Origin: Bacteroidaceae bacterium | GTDB taxonomy: Bacteria; Bacteroidota; Bacteroidia; Bacteroidales; Bacteroidaceae | NCBI GenBank assembly: GCA_017617315.1 | Contig: JAFZWM010000007.1 | Coordinates: forward strand, 62,001-126,000 | Direction: 5' to 3' | DNA length: 64,000 nt | Shown: piece by piece, positions 45,748 to 54,182 of the stretch | Position numbering within the stretch: position 1 is the stretch's first letter | How the letters are laid out: the number at the start of each line of letters is the position of its first letter | The notes under the pieces: generated by a model | What the model saw: only the letters and a program-made list of their open reading frames with translations | What the model was told of the DNA's origin: nothing | Database searches by the model: none | Program-made: the position numbers and the translations under genes

Positions 45748-47919
45748 ATGAAATATATAAATAACAAGATAGTTGGCGGAGCTTTATGTATGCTCTCGCT
45801 GCTTGGTACTACATCATGTAGCGACGATTTTCTAAAGGAAGATGCTGGTCACAAGTACACAGATGTTCTGCTCGAGGACGAGACTGGAGCTCTTCAGATG
45901 CTTGCTGGTCTTTATGGCAATATCCGCTGGCACTTCGGATATGAGTGGGCATACGGTATTAACCTTTATGGCTGCGATGAGTTTACCAATGGTGCAGATT
46001 TGACTTCAGAATGTTGGAACACATACGATAGTCGTCTTAATCCTCAGGATTTGACTCCTGCACTTGGTGCAGCTAACAAAAACTGTCCTGCCGTGTCAGC
46101 TTTGTGGGATCAGATGTACTACGGAATCTCAACAGCTAACCTTATCCTTAGTCATGCAGACAAGATATCGAGCGAGGATTCTCGTAACAAGGTTTTGGGT
46201 GAGTCTCATTTTCTTCGTGGATATAACTATTACCGCCTATTTGCTCAGTACGGAGGTGTTGCTCTCGAAACAGAGGCTGCAAATAGCGATAATATTAAGA
46301 CTCATTACGAGCGTGCAACAGAAGAGCAGACTCTTAATCAGGTGATTTCTGATTTCGAGGAAGCATATAAGTATTTGCCAGAAAAGAAATGGCGCGGAAA
46401 CGGTACTTGGACAAAGTACACAGCCGCACACTTCCTTGCCAAGGCTCTGTTGTTCCGTCAGTCAGAGCGTTGCTCTAAGTGGAATTCATCATACGACAAG
46501 AGTAAGGATTTGAACCGTGTAATCTCTCTTTGTGACGAGGTTATTGCTGCATGTCCGCTGGCAGCAGACTATTGGGATCTTTACGGAAAGTGGACAGGTG
46601 TTGATTGTGCAAACGAGGGCTTGTCTGAGATTCTGATGACTGCCGAGCATAACGATGATAATTCGACACAGGGTCGCTATGGAAACCGTACTTACAACTA
46701 TTTCGACCCTCAGTTCTCTAACTTCTCAGGCGGATGGGTTCAGCGTGGTCAGTATATCGGCGGTATGGACTTCCAGCGTTGCCGTCCTACAGAATACAGC
46801 TACAGCGTATTCGACAACGTGAACGATGCTCGTATGTGGAAGACATTCAAGACTGTATATGGCTTGAATAATATCGCATTGAGTGCCGAGGATACAAAGG
46901 ATAAGAAAGGCAATACTGTACAGGGCGTTAAGTCAAAGTTTGGAATAACCGATGAACAAGTTCCTGATTTGGGCGACGAAGGTATCATCTTTATTCTCAA
47001 CAAGAAGTCTGACACTCGTTTCGACGGCAATCCTTACGGAACTTTTGGTCGTGGCGGCGATGTTCACAACTTCGTCAACCCTCTCACAGGAAAGTGGGTT
47101 CCTAACGCATTCGTTACATTCCAGAACGGAAAGTATGTGCTTAATACTTACACCGGCAATCCTTCAACTTCAAATGTATTCTGCGGAATCAACAAGACTG
47201 CCGACGGTACACGAACAGGCGAGAAGGGTGATGCACATCGCGACGTAATCATGGCTCGTACCGGCGAGACATATCTTGTAAAGGCCGAGGCTCAGGTTCG
47301 TCTTGGAAATTATCAGGATGCAATCAATACAGTTAATGTGCTTCGTGCCCGTGCTCAGTGGAAGAACGGCGAGGACAGAAGCTACTACACCGACGGTTCT
47401 ATGGCTTTTTTGACTTCTGATGGCGGCGATAAAAACAATTCAACTGCCACATCTACAACAGTCAAGAAGAACAAGGACAAGAATGGCAAGGTTCTGAACA
47501 ACACAGAGGCTTACTATGCCTCAATGACTCACAAGAATACATATTACCTCTCAACAGGTATTGAGGAGACAAAGGAAGCTTCCAATCTTCAGATTGAAAG
47601 CTATTCAAGTCTGCCAGCCGAGGATGAGGCTATCTTGCAGGCATTAGGCTGCACTTCAGACTACGATCGTATGCTAAACTTCATCTTCAACGAGCGTTCT
47701 CGCGAGCTTCTTGGCGAGTGGAACCGTTGGGAGGAACTTTCACGCGCAGGATTGCTTGTAACACGCGCCAAGGCGTTCAATCCGGAGGCTACTGGCATAA
47801 CAGCCAACAAGCATGAGTTGCGCCCAATTCCTCAGAAGTTTATCGATGCCCTCCAGAACGAGGACGGCACAAACTTGTCTGAGGAACAGAAAAAAGCATG
47901 GCAGAATAACGGTTATTAA
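45748..47919 (+). CDS. SusD/RagB family nutrient-binding outer membrane lipoprotein
   Basis: A 723-residue surface lipoprotein that binds glycan at the mouth of the SusC barrel. The signal peptide ends in LLGTTSC, with the acylated Cys followed by SDDFLKED. SusD features are SALWDQMYYGISTANLIL, GESHFLRGYNYYRLFAQYGG, the TPR-like helices, VKAEAQVRLGNYQDAINTVNVLRARA, and ERSRELLGEWNRWEELSRAG with HELRPIPQKFIDAL near the C-terminus. The frame extends two codons to a TTG at 45742, but the ATG at 45748 is the normal start. It lies 29 bp after susC. Confidence 0.95.
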   Translation: MKYINNKIVGGALCMLSLLGTTSCSDDFLKEDAGHKYTDVLLEDETGALQMLAGLYGNIRWHFGYEWAYGINLYGCDEFTNGADLTSECWNTYDSRLNPQDLTPALGAANKNCPAVSALWDQMYYGISTANLILSHADKISSEDSRNKVLGESHFLRGYNYYRLFAQYGGVALETEAANSDNIKTHYERATEEQTLNQVISDFEEAYKYLPEKKWRGNGTWTKYTAAHFLAKALLFRQSERCSKWNSSYDKSKDLNRVISLCDEVIAACPLAADYWDLYGKWTGVDCANEGLSEILMTAEHNDDNSTQGRYGNRTYNYFDPQFSNFSGGWVQRGQYIGGMDFQRCRPTEYSYSVFDNVNDARMWKTFKTVYGLNNIALSAEDTKDKKGNTVQGVKSKFGITDEQVPDLGDEGIIFILNKKSDTRFDGNPYGTFGRGGDVHNFVNPLTGKWVPNAFVTFQNGKYVLNTYTGNPSTSNVFCGINKTADGTRTGEKGDAHRDVIMARTGETYLVKAEAQVRLGNYQDAINTVNVLRARAQWKNGEDRSYYTDGSMAFLTSDGGDKNNSTATSTTVKKNKDKNGKVLNNTEAYYASMTHKNTYYLSTGIEETKEASNLQIESYSSLPAEDEAILQALGCTSDYDRMLNFIFNERSRELLGEWNRWEELSRAGLLVTRAKAFNPEATGITANKHELRPIPQKFIDALQNEDGTNLSEEQKKAWQNNGY

Positions 47920-47989
47920 AATTTCAGATAAGAGTTTTTGTTTTATTTCTGCAAATAAGCAAAGTGTGCTTAGTATTAGTATTAACGGT

Positions 47990-48022
47990 AAGGGCTGCGT
48001 CGTGAGATGCGGTCCTTTTTTT
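47990..48022 (+). terminator. Terminator of the susC-susD operon
   Basis: Stem AAGGGCTGC (47990-47998) / GCGGTCCTT (48009-48017), nine pairs with two G-U wobbles, followed by a T run to 48022. Confidence 0.75.
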
Positions 48023-48206
48023 GTTTGCCTCATTGTTAATTGTCAACTGTCCATTGTCAATTAAATAGTTTTTTCAACTTTCAATTCTCAATTTTCAAAA
48101 AATAGGCGGCTAGCTTGTAATCTGTTTCTTCGCTTGAATTCATAATCTTTAAACTGTGCTTTAATTCTTTTATTGTTCAATGACACAGTTTACTTTACAC
48201 TTCTTA

Positions 48207-48257
48207 ACGTTCAATTTGCAGAAAAAATGGCGACATTTTTTTCTGCAAATTGAACGT
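48207..48257. repeat. Perfect 21-bp inverted repeat
   Basis: The left arm (48207-48227, beginning ACGTTCAATTTGCAG) and right arm (48237-48257, ending CTGCAAATTGAACGT) are exact complements around a 9-base loop. The inner ends are A6/T6. It is not placed directly at the end of a gene. Confidence 0.85.
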
Positions 48258-48271
48258 ACCTTGAACGTACC
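48250..48271 (+). repeat. Tandem 11-bp repeat TTGAACGTACC
   Basis: Two exact abutting copies (48250-48260 and 48261-48271). The first overlaps the right arm of the 21-bp inverted repeat. Confidence 0.7.
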
Positions 48272-48424
48272 TTTCGGCTTGCTTGCTGCTACCTTGCGTC
48301 TTACTTGTGGCTATGTTGTGGCTTGCATCCCTCTAAGTTGAATCTTATTTTACATAATCTTTCAACTTTCAATTTTCAACTTTCAAAAAAACATTGTCAA
48401 TTGTCTCTTCTTTCTTTTGAGGGC

Positions 48425-48458
48425 AAAAAAATTCCGCAAATCTAAGACGATTGCGGAA
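48425..48458 (-). terminator. Terminator of the DUF1015 gene
   Basis: On the minus strand the stem TTCCGCAA (48458-48451) / TTGCGGAA (48439-48432) is followed by seven T (48431-48425). Confidence 0.85.
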
Positions 48459-48477
48459 CTTTTTATCTAATGTTTAT

Positions 48478-49725
48478 TTAGCTCAACTTGTGAATGATAA
48501 GTCCTGAACGGAGCTTAGGCTCGAACCATGTAGCCTTTGGAGGCATAATCTTGCCACTGTCGGCAATGTCCATAATCTGCTGCATTGAGACAGGGTAGAG
48601 GGCGAGTGCTGTGCGCATTTCGCCGTTGTCAACGCGGCGCTTCAGTTCTTTCAGACCGCGCAGACCGCCTACAAAGTCAATACGCTTGTCGCTGCGCAAA
48701 TCCTTTATGCCAAGAATCTCATCAAGGATAAGACGGCTTGAGATATCTACGTCAAGAACGCCGATAGGGTCGTTGTTGTCGTATGTTCCCTCCTTAGCCT
48801 TGAGCGAGTACCAGTTGTTGTCGAGATAGAGCGAGAACTCGTGCAACTGCTGAGGCTTGTATTCAGCCTCGCCCTTCTTCTCGACCTCGAAATTCTTCTT
48901 CAGAGCCTCCAGAAACTGCTCAGAAGAGAGTCCGTTAAGGTCTTTCACAACTCGGTTGTAGTCGAGGATTGTTAGCTGGCTTGCAGGGAATGCCACGGCC
49001 ATAAAGTAGTTGTATTCCTCATCGCCTTTGTGGTTAGGGTTCTGCTTTGCCTTCTCTGCGCCAACAAGGGCAGCGGCAGCCGAGCGGTGATGTCCGTCGG
49101 CAATGTAGAGCGATGGCATGTCGGCAAACTCCTTTGTTACGGTCTTGATGTCGGCATCGTCGCTGATAATCCAGAACTTGTGTCCGAAACCGTCGATAGG
49201 GGCGATGAAATCGTACTCAGGAGTTGTCTGAGTGTATTTCTTCACAAGCTCGTCAAGAACCTTGTTGTCGGGATATGCAAAGAACACAGGTTCGATGTTG
49301 GCGTTGTTCACGCGAACGTGCTTCATTCTGTCTTCCTCCTTGTCGCGACGTGTAAGCTCGTGCTTCTTTATCACGTTTGTCATGTAGTCGTTAACGTATG
49401 CGCCAATAACCAGACCGTACTGTGTCTTTCCGTTCATGGTCTGCGCATAGATGTAGTATTGCTCCTTCTCGTCCTGAACAAGCCATCCGTTGTCCTGGAA
49501 TTTCTTGAAGTTCTCGGCAGCCTTCTCGTACACGCGCGGATCGTATTCCGATGTTCCTACGGGAAAGTCAATTTCTGGCTTGATGATGTGATATAGCGAC
49601 ATCTCGTTGTCGCCTGCTTCGGCGCGAGCCTCCTCAGAGTCGAGAACGTCGTAAGGACGGCTTTCTACCTTCTCAACCAAGTTCTTTGGTGGGCGGATGC
49701 CTTTGAATGGTTTTATAACGGCCAT
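48478..49725 (-). CDS. DUF1015 family protein, possible serine kinase
   Basis: A 415-residue cytoplasmic protein of the DUF1015 family. It opens with IKPFKGIRPPK and SRPYDVLDSEEA, and carries KKHELTRRDKEEDRMKH and the central motif YIADGHHRSAAAAL (about residue 212). The motif is typical of the ParB/sulfiredoxin-like fold, in which related proteins (archaeal SerK, staphylococcal SbnI) phosphorylate free serine to O-phosphoserine. It follows serC and serA on the same strand, which supports a role in serine or phosphoserine metabolism. A terminator separates it from serA, so it may have its own promoter. Kinase activity is inference; the genome annotation of this family is usually unknown function. 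Confidence 0.82.
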   Translation of the reverse strand: MAVIKPFKGIRPPKNLVEKVESRPYDVLDSEEARAEAGDNEMSLYHIIKPEIDFPVGTSEYDPRVYEKAAENFKKFQDNGWLVQDEKEQYYIYAQTMNGKTQYGLVIGAYVNDYMTNVIKKHELTRRDKEEDRMKHVRVNNANIEPVFFAYPDNKVLDELVKKYTQTTPEYDFIAPIDGFGHKFWIISDDADIKTVTKEFADMPSLYIADGHHRSAAAALVGAEKAKQNPNHKGDEEYNYFMAVAFPASQLTILDYNRVVKDLNGLSSEQFLEALKKNFEVEKKGEAEYKPQQLHEFSLYLDNNWYSLKAKEGTYDNNDPIGVLDVDISSRLILDEILGIKDLRSDKRIDFVGGLRGLKELKRRVDNGEMRTALALYPVSMQQIMDIADSGKIMPPKATWFEPKLRSGLIIHKLS

Positions 49726-49835
49726 ATTCTATTTCTTTTTATAATTTCTGAAAAAGTTTTGTGCGTATTATTCAGTTAAGTCTTGTAGCATTAGCATAGG
49801 GTTATGCTATTTGTCAAGGTTATATCTTCTGAAAA

Positions 49836-49878
49836 AAGAAAAAGTACTATGCACATCGTAAGTCTTTGTGCATAGTAC
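49836..49878 (-). terminator. Terminator after serA
   Basis: Perfect 12-bp stem GTACTATGCACA (plus-strand 49844-49855) / TGTGCATAGTAC (49867-49878). On the minus strand it is followed by TTTTTCTTTTTTC. Confidence 0.85.
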
Positions 49879-49891
49879 AGTATTCTGGTAA

Positions 49892-50815
49892 TTACTTGTT
49901 TACTTGGAACTTAGTGATACCTTCCTTGATGAAGCCTACAATCTGCTTTGCAGCTGCGATACCTGCGTTGATGTTAGCCTCGGCAGTCTGAGCACCCATC
50001 TTCTTTGGAGTTGAGAAGTAGCGGCCCTCGAACTTAGAAGCGAACTCGTCGTTAGCATCAGGCATGATGTCGGTGATGTACTTCAAATCCTCGCGCTCTT
50101 CCATCAGCTTGATGAGACCAGCCTCGTCGATAACCTCCTTGCGGGCTGTATTGATGATGATTGCGCCCTTCTTCAGAGTAGAGCAGAGGTCGTAGTTGAT
50201 GCTCTGCTTAGTCTCTGCTGTTGCAGGGATGTGAAGAGAAACGATGTCGCAAGTCTTGAACAGCTCAGCCTGTGAAGCAACAGCGTGAACGCCTGCAGCC
50301 TCGATAGCGTCGGCAGGGCAGAAAGCATCGTAAGCATAGATATCCATGCCGAAGCCGGCAGCGATACGAGCCACGTTACGGCCAACCTGACCGAATGCGA
50401 GGATACCAAGCTTCTTGCCCTTCAACTCTGTACCGGCCTTGCCGTTGTAGAAGTTGCGGACAGCATATACGAGCATACCGAAAACAAGCTCGGCAACTGC
50501 GTTTGAGTTCTGTCCAGGAGTGTTCATTACAACCACGTTGTGGGCTGTAGCAGCCTCAAGGTCTACATTGTCGTAGCCTGCGCCAGCGCGAACAACAATC
50601 TTCAGATTCTTTGCAGCGTCGAGAACCTCGGCTGTAACTTTGTCTGAACGTATGATAAGTGCGTCAACATCCTTAACTGCATCGAGAAGCTGAGCCTTCT
50701 CTGTGTACTTTTCAAGAAGAGCAAGTTCGAAACCTGCTGCTTCAATCTCTTTCTTAATGCCTTCAACTGCAACTGCTGCAAAAGGCTTTTCTGTTGCTAC
50801 TAATACCTTAGTCAT
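49892..50815 (-). CDS. serA: D-3-phosphoglycerate dehydrogenase
   Basis: Oxidises 3-phosphoglycerate to 3-phosphohydroxypyruvate, the first step of serine synthesis. It is a D-2-hydroxyacid dehydrogenase of 307 residues without a C-terminal ACT domain, the short form common in Bacteroidota, which suggests no serine feedback through ACT. VVRAGAGYDNVDLEAA, the NAD-binding GILAFGQVGRNVARIA (about residues 138-153), CDIVSLHIPAT and GAIIINTARKEVIDE with its catalytic Arg are present. The usual E/H relay is modified: TAEANINA sits where a catalytic-His segment is often seen. Its neighbour serC supports the assignment over other hydroxyacid dehydrogenases. Confidence 0.9.
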   Translation of the reverse strand: MTKVLVATEKPFAAVAVEGIKKEIEAAGFELALLEKYTEKAQLLDAVKDVDALIIRSDKVTAEVLDAAKNLKIVVRAGAGYDNVDLEAATAHNVVVMNTPGQNSNAVAELVFGMLVYAVRNFYNGKAGTELKGKKLGILAFGQVGRNVARIAAGFGMDIYAYDAFCPADAIEAAGVHAVASQAELFKTCDIVSLHIPATAETKQSINYDLCSTLKKGAIIINTARKEVIDEAGLIKLMEEREDLKYITDIMPDANDEFASKFEGRYFSTPKKMGAQTAEANINAGIAAAKQIVGFIKEGITKFQVNK

Positions 50816-50869
50816 TATCTTGTTTGTTAATTGTTTGTTTTTCTTTTAGTTGAATCTTGCTATAAAAGC

Positions 50870-50895
50870 AAAAAAGGCCCATTTGCATGAGCCTT
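50870..50895 (-). terminator. Intra-operon terminator or attenuator between serC and serA
   Basis: On the minus strand AAGGCTC (50895-50889) / GGGCCTT (50880-50874), seven pairs with one T-G, followed by T5-6. It would reduce serA expression relative to serC unless bypassed; I see no separate consensus promoter for serA. Confidence 0.6.
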
Positions 50896-50913
50896 TCTTT
50901 TGGGTATATTTTA

Positions 50914-51984
50914 TTAGTGCTTAGCCTCGAAAGCCTTCATGCTGTCAACAAGAGCCTGAACGCTCTCTACAGTCATGGCGTTGTAGCAAGATGCACGGAA
51001 ACCGCCTACTGAACGGTGACCCTTAACGCCAACCATGCCAGCCTCTGTGAAGTGCTTCATTGCGTCAGCCTCAAGCTCCTTGTACTCGTCCTTCATTACC
51101 CAGCAGATGTTCATGATTGAACGATCCTCTGGATCAAGGATTGTAGGACGGAATATCTTAGAAGAGTCGATAGCGTTGTACAGAATCTCAGCACGCTCCT
51201 TGGCACGCTTGTCCATAGCCTCTACACCACCCATCTTCTTGATCCACTTAAGGTTCTGAAGTGCGCAGTAAATAGGAACTACTGGAGGAGTGTTGAACAT
51301 AGAGCCGCCATCAACATGAGTGCGATAGTCGAGCATTGTAGGGATGTGGCGAGTTACCTTGCCAAGAGCGTCGTTCTTTACGATAACGAAAGTAAGACCT
51401 GCCATTGCAAGATTCTTCTGTGCACCACCGTAGATACAGTTGTACTTTGCAACGTCGATAGGACGTGAGAAGATATCTGATGACATATCGCTAATCAATG
51501 GAACTGGAGAATCCAAGTCCTTGCGAATCTCAGTACCATAGATTGTGTTGTTAGATGTGAAGTGGAAATAGTCGGCATCGGCAGGAATCTCAAACTTCTT
51601 TGGGATATAGTTGTAAGTTGTATCTGCTGAAGATGCAACCTCAACAACCTCACCGAAAGCCTTAGCCTCCTTGATAGCCTTCTTTGCCCAAACACCTGTG
51701 TTAAGGTATGCAGCCTTCTTCTCAAGGAAGTTGTAAGGAACCATACAGAATTCCAAGCTCGCACCACCACCAAGGAACAGTACCGAGTAACCCTCAGGAA
51801 TGTCGAGAAGTTCCTTGAACAAAGCTACTGCTTCGTCAACAACTGGCTGGAAATCTTTTGCACGGTGGCTGATTTCCATAAGTGAAAGACCTGATCCGTT
51901 AAAATCAAGGCAAGCGTTTGCTGTAGCCTCGATAACCTCGCGAGGGAGGATAGATGGTCCGGCATTGAAATTATGCTTTTTCAT
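50914..51984 (-). CDS. serC: Phosphoserine aminotransferase
   Basis: A PLP enzyme that transaminates 3-phosphohydroxypyruvate with glutamate to O-phosphoserine; it may also serve pyridoxal phosphate synthesis. The N-terminus [27 protein letters not shown] and [12 protein letters not shown] are family signatures. The PLP lysine lies in [12 protein letters not shown] (about residue 191), and [11 protein letters not shown] is near the C-terminus. At 356 residues it has normal length. First gene of the serine cluster, with a promoter overlapped by a palindrome. Confidence 0.96.
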   Translation of the reverse strand: MKKHNFNAGPSILPREVIEATANACLDFNGSGLSLMEISHRAKDFQPVVDEAVALFKELLDIPEGYSVLFLGGGASLEFCMVPYNFLEKKAAYLNTGVWAKKAIKEAKAFGEVVEVASSADTTYNYIPKKFEIPADADYFHFTSNNTIYGTEIRKDLDSPVPLISDMSSDIFSRPIDVAKYNCIYGGAQKNLAMAGLTFVIVKNDALGKVTRHIPTMLDYRTHVDGGSMFNTPPVVPIYCALQNLKWIKKMGGVEAMDKRAKERAEILYNAIDSSKIFRPTILDPEDRSIMNICWVMKDEYKELEADAMKHFTEAGMVGVKGHRSVGGFRASCYNAMTVESVQALVDSMKAFEAKH

Positions 51985-52030
51985 TTGATGTTTGTTTTAT
52001 AAATTGATTATTAGTTATTCCTACATTAAA

Positions 52031-52047
52031 AAATTCGCGGCGAATTT
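52031..52047. promoter_or_regulatory. 17-bp palindrome, candidate operator of the serine cluster
   Basis: AAATTCGC-G-GCGAATTT is a perfect inverted repeat overlapping the -7 box and predicted start point of the serC promoter. Confidence 0.5.
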
Positions 52048-52071
52048 ACTCAAAAAAAGTTGCATAACAAA
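52041..52071 (-). promoter_or_regulatory. Promoter of serC
   Basis: On the minus strand TTTG (52071-52068), a 19-bp spacer and TAAATTCG (52048-52041). The last box differs from TAnnTTTG by one base. Confidence 0.55.
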
Positions 52072-52126
52072 ACTAATTTTACAAAAATGTTAAAAATAGT
52101 GCAACTTTTGAATAAATTGATTATAA

Positions 52127-53470
52127 TTATTTACTAATCTCGATAATTGTCTTTTGATTTTTAATCTTTAATCCCGAAGTGTTAGCAAGCATCTGTTTCG
52201 CCTTTTTTCTTGCAACGGCAACGTAGCTGTGATGCGCCATCACGTCAATCTGGCCGATTTCGTCTTTCTCCAGTCCGCCCTGCTTGCACAGAAATCCTAC
52301 GATGTCTATCTTGTTCAGCTTGTCTTTCTTTCCTCTACCTATATATATGGTAATCCATTTCGGGGTTGAAACGGTAAATTCGCCGACCTTCAGCTCGAAG
52401 TCGCTTGCTTCCCATTCGTCGAGAGCCGTTTCTTCCGGGCCGACGATGATGTAGGCGTTGCCGGTTTTGTCCCATCTTGCCGTACGGCCGTTGCGGTGAA
52501 CAAAGGCTTCGGCATTAAGCGGCAGATGATAGTGGATTACGTTGTCAACAGCCTCGATGTCGAGTCCGCGCGCTGCCAAATCGGTGCTTACGAACACGTT
52601 GCAGCTTCCGTTCCTGAATCGGTAGAGGGCGCGCTCGCGAAGGTCCTGGTCCATCCCGCCGTGGAAATATTCGCAGAAGATGCCTTGCTGCTTCAAGAAT
52701 TTGGCAGTGCGCTCAACGCTCTCGCGGTAGTTAACAAAGACGATGCTCTGCTGCTCGCCCAACTGACACAGAAGATTGAAAAGCGTATTCAGTTTGTCCT
52801 TCTCTGGCGAATCTACTTTGTAGACGTTGATTCTGGCATCGCGTTCTTTGCTGTCTTCAAGAAAGTTAAGCACTTTGTACGAATGCATTCCGCCGAGCAG
52901 GGCGTTTAGTCTTGCGAAATCCTTTTTTGCCTCGCGTTCCTGCTCCTCGCTGTTTAGCTGTGTGGCAGATGTCAGTGTTCGGTATTCAACCTTGTCGAGC
53001 TGCTGCAAGACCTCGGTCATCTCCTTCATAAAACCGAGCTCAAGACACTTGTCGAACTCGTCGATAATCAGGTTGCTTGCCACAATCGAACTGAAGTTTC
53101 CTTTTTTTAGATGGTCGTTCAGTCGTCCCGGAGTTCCGATGATGATTGTCGGATTTAGGCTCTTTATCGTTCTGTGCTCGTCCATGGCAGCCCTTCCGCC
53201 ATATACGGCTACAGATGTGAACGGGGTGCGCATGCTCTTTATCACACTGTCTATCTGCAGGGCAAGCTCGCGGCTTGGTGCAATGATTACAGCCTGCACT
53301 CCGTTGATGTCCTTGCGCAGTCGCTGGATAAGCGGAAGCAGGAAGGCAACAGTCTTACCGCTTCCCGTCGGACTGAAAATCATTATTTGTTTCGACGTGG
53401 CTTTTAGTGCCGCGTTTTGCATCTCGTTCAGATTTTCAATCTGTATATTTTTCAGAATTTCGTTTATCAT
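52127..53470 (-). CDS. DEAD-box RNA helicase with DbpA-type RNA-binding domain
   Basis: An ATP-dependent RNA helicase of 447 residues, probably acting on 23S rRNA during 50S assembly as DbpA does. Motifs are FSPTGSGKT (Walker A, about 32-40), APSRELA, GTPGRL, the DEAD-box variant IIDEFDK (about 136), TSAT, STDLAARGLDIEAV and HRNGRTAR (about 327). The C-terminal 70 residues (ITIYIGRGKKDKLNKIDIVG ... SYVAVARKKA) match the DbpA RNA-binding domain. The DEFD variant replaces DEAD. It is a single-gene unit. An exact -7 box TATCTTTG lies 17 bases upstream of the ATG (53495-53488), without a good -33. Confidence 0.9.
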   Translation of the reverse strand: MINEILKNIQIENLNEMQNAALKATSKQIMIFSPTGSGKTVAFLLPLIQRLRKDINGVQAVIIAPSRELALQIDSVIKSMRTPFTSVAVYGGRAAMDEHRTIKSLNPTIIIGTPGRLNDHLKKGNFSSIVASNLIIDEFDKCLELGFMKEMTEVLQQLDKVEYRTLTSATQLNSEEQEREAKKDFARLNALLGGMHSYKVLNFLEDSKERDARINVYKVDSPEKDKLNTLFNLLCQLGEQQSIVFVNYRESVERTAKFLKQQGIFCEYFHGGMDQDLRERALYRFRNGSCNVFVSTDLAARGLDIEAVDNVIHYHLPLNAEAFVHRNGRTARWDKTGNAYIIVGPEETALDEWEASDFELKVGEFTVSTPKWITIYIGRGKKDKLNKIDIVGFLCKQGGLEKDEIGQIDVMAHHSYVAVARKKAKQMLANTSGLKIKNQKTIIEISK

Positions 53471-53487
53471 ATTGCTATTTTTGATGG

Positions 53488-53495
53488 CAAAGATA
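53488..53495 (-). promoter_or_regulatory. Likely -7 box of the helicase gene
   Basis: Minus-strand TATCTTTG, exact match, 17 bases before the start codon; no TTG at the expected distance. Confidence 0.4.
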
Positions 53496-53517
53496 TGAAA
53501 ATATAAGAAATAAACAC

Positions 53518-53525
53518 TATATTTG
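53518..53525 (+). promoter_or_regulatory. Likely -7 box of the small secreted protein gene
   Basis: Plus-strand TATATTTG. A transcript from here would carry a leader of about 120 bases that includes a 31-codon ORF at 53556-53651. Confidence 0.35.
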
Positions 53526-53555
53526 CACGCTGTAATTATATTTATACAATAGCCG

Positions 53556-53651
53556 ATGAAATATATGAGTGCGGCTCTGCCGTTTGCAGTGGTTGTAAAT
53601 GGGGAATGGATTCGGCTGTTTGTATGGCGAACGAAACAAGTACAAGGATGA
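53556..53651 (+). CDS. Possible 31-codon upstream ORF overlapping the next start
   Basis: An ATG at 53556 opens 31 codons (MKYMSAALPFAVVVNGEW ...). Its TGA overlaps the ATG of the downstream gene in the sequence ATGA (53648-53651), the classical arrangement for translational coupling. No family resemblance is seen. It may be a leader peptide or chance. Confidence 0.3.
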   Translation: MKYMSAALPFAVVVNGEWIRLFVWRTKQVQG

Positions 53652-54136
53652 AAAATAAGTTGAAATATCTTGTTGTTGCCGTATTTCTCACTTTTGTAGT
53701 GCAGAATGTTTCTGCTCAGATGGAGTTTTGCGGAAAGTTTAAGATTTCGATTGATACCGACCAGAACGAGAAGTTGGAAACGACGATGGCGGACTGCTGG
53801 ACTTTCGAGGTCTTTGATGACAACGATTTCAGAGACATTGAGTACCGACAGAAGGCCGGAGTAGTTATTAAATTTGCTGGCAAGGCCGATTTGACCTTCT
53901 TCGTGGAGAAACTTCTGGAATACGGAAAGGCCAAGAAGAAAGAGCTTTCTCCGTTGGTGTATTCGATAAAGGAGAAGGATGACGAATGGAAGTCAACAAG
54001 AATCAAGGTCGATCAGTTTGACAGACTGCTTCATTTCACCGTGACGAAATATCCGATAAACGGCGACGGTGTGGTAACGTCGACAACACTATTGAACTTG
54101 AATAATTTGAAACAGATTCTGAAAGAACTTAGATAA
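53648..54136 (+). CDS. Small secreted protein of unknown function
   Basis: A 162-residue exported protein. The signal peptide MKNKLKYLVVAVFLTFVVQNVSAQ is clear, with cleavage before MEFCGKF. The mature part has alternating strands and charged helices (CWTFEVFDDNDFRDIEYRQK, FFVEKLLEYGKAKKKEL) and a single Cys pair (CGKF, DCWTF). I do not recognise a family. An ATG at 53606 gives a longer form that would place 14 polar residues before the signal peptide, so 53648 is preferred. It ends inside a strong bidirectional terminator. Confidence 0.7.
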   Translation: MKNKLKYLVVAVFLTFVVQNVSAQMEFCGKFKISIDTDQNEKLETTMADCWTFEVFDDNDFRDIEYRQKAGVVIKFAGKADLTFFVEKLLEYGKAKKKELSPLVYSIKEKDDEWKSTRIKVDQFDRLLHFTVTKYPINGDGVVTSTTLLNLNNLKQILKELR

Positions 54137-54182
54137 AAAAGAGCGAGGCAATAATCAATCCGATTATTGCCTCGCTCTTTTT
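54136..54182. terminator. Strong bidirectional terminator
   Basis: A perfect 20-bp stem, arms 54136-54155 (AAAAAGAGCGAGGCAATAAT) and 54163-54182, with a 7-base loop and A/T flanks. It overlaps the stop codons of the secreted protein gene and of RNase Z on the other strand. Confidence 0.92.

Larger units (their letters stand above)
48072..48391. repeat. Non-coding interval with A/T-rich direct repeats
   Basis: The 558-bp gap after susD has no supported gene. It carries two copies of a TTTCAACTTTCAATT-type string ending in TTTCAAAAAA (48072-48102 and about 48359-48391), plus shorter runs of ATTGTCAATT. A 9-bp inverted repeat TAAACTGTG (48150-48158) / CACAGTTTA (48184-48192) and the long hairpin described separately lie between the two copies. 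Confidence 0.6.

Noticed and set aside
48072-48391. A CRISPR array in the repeat-rich gap after susD
   Set aside because: The repeats are few, A/T-rich and unequal in spacing, and there are no cas genes nearby.
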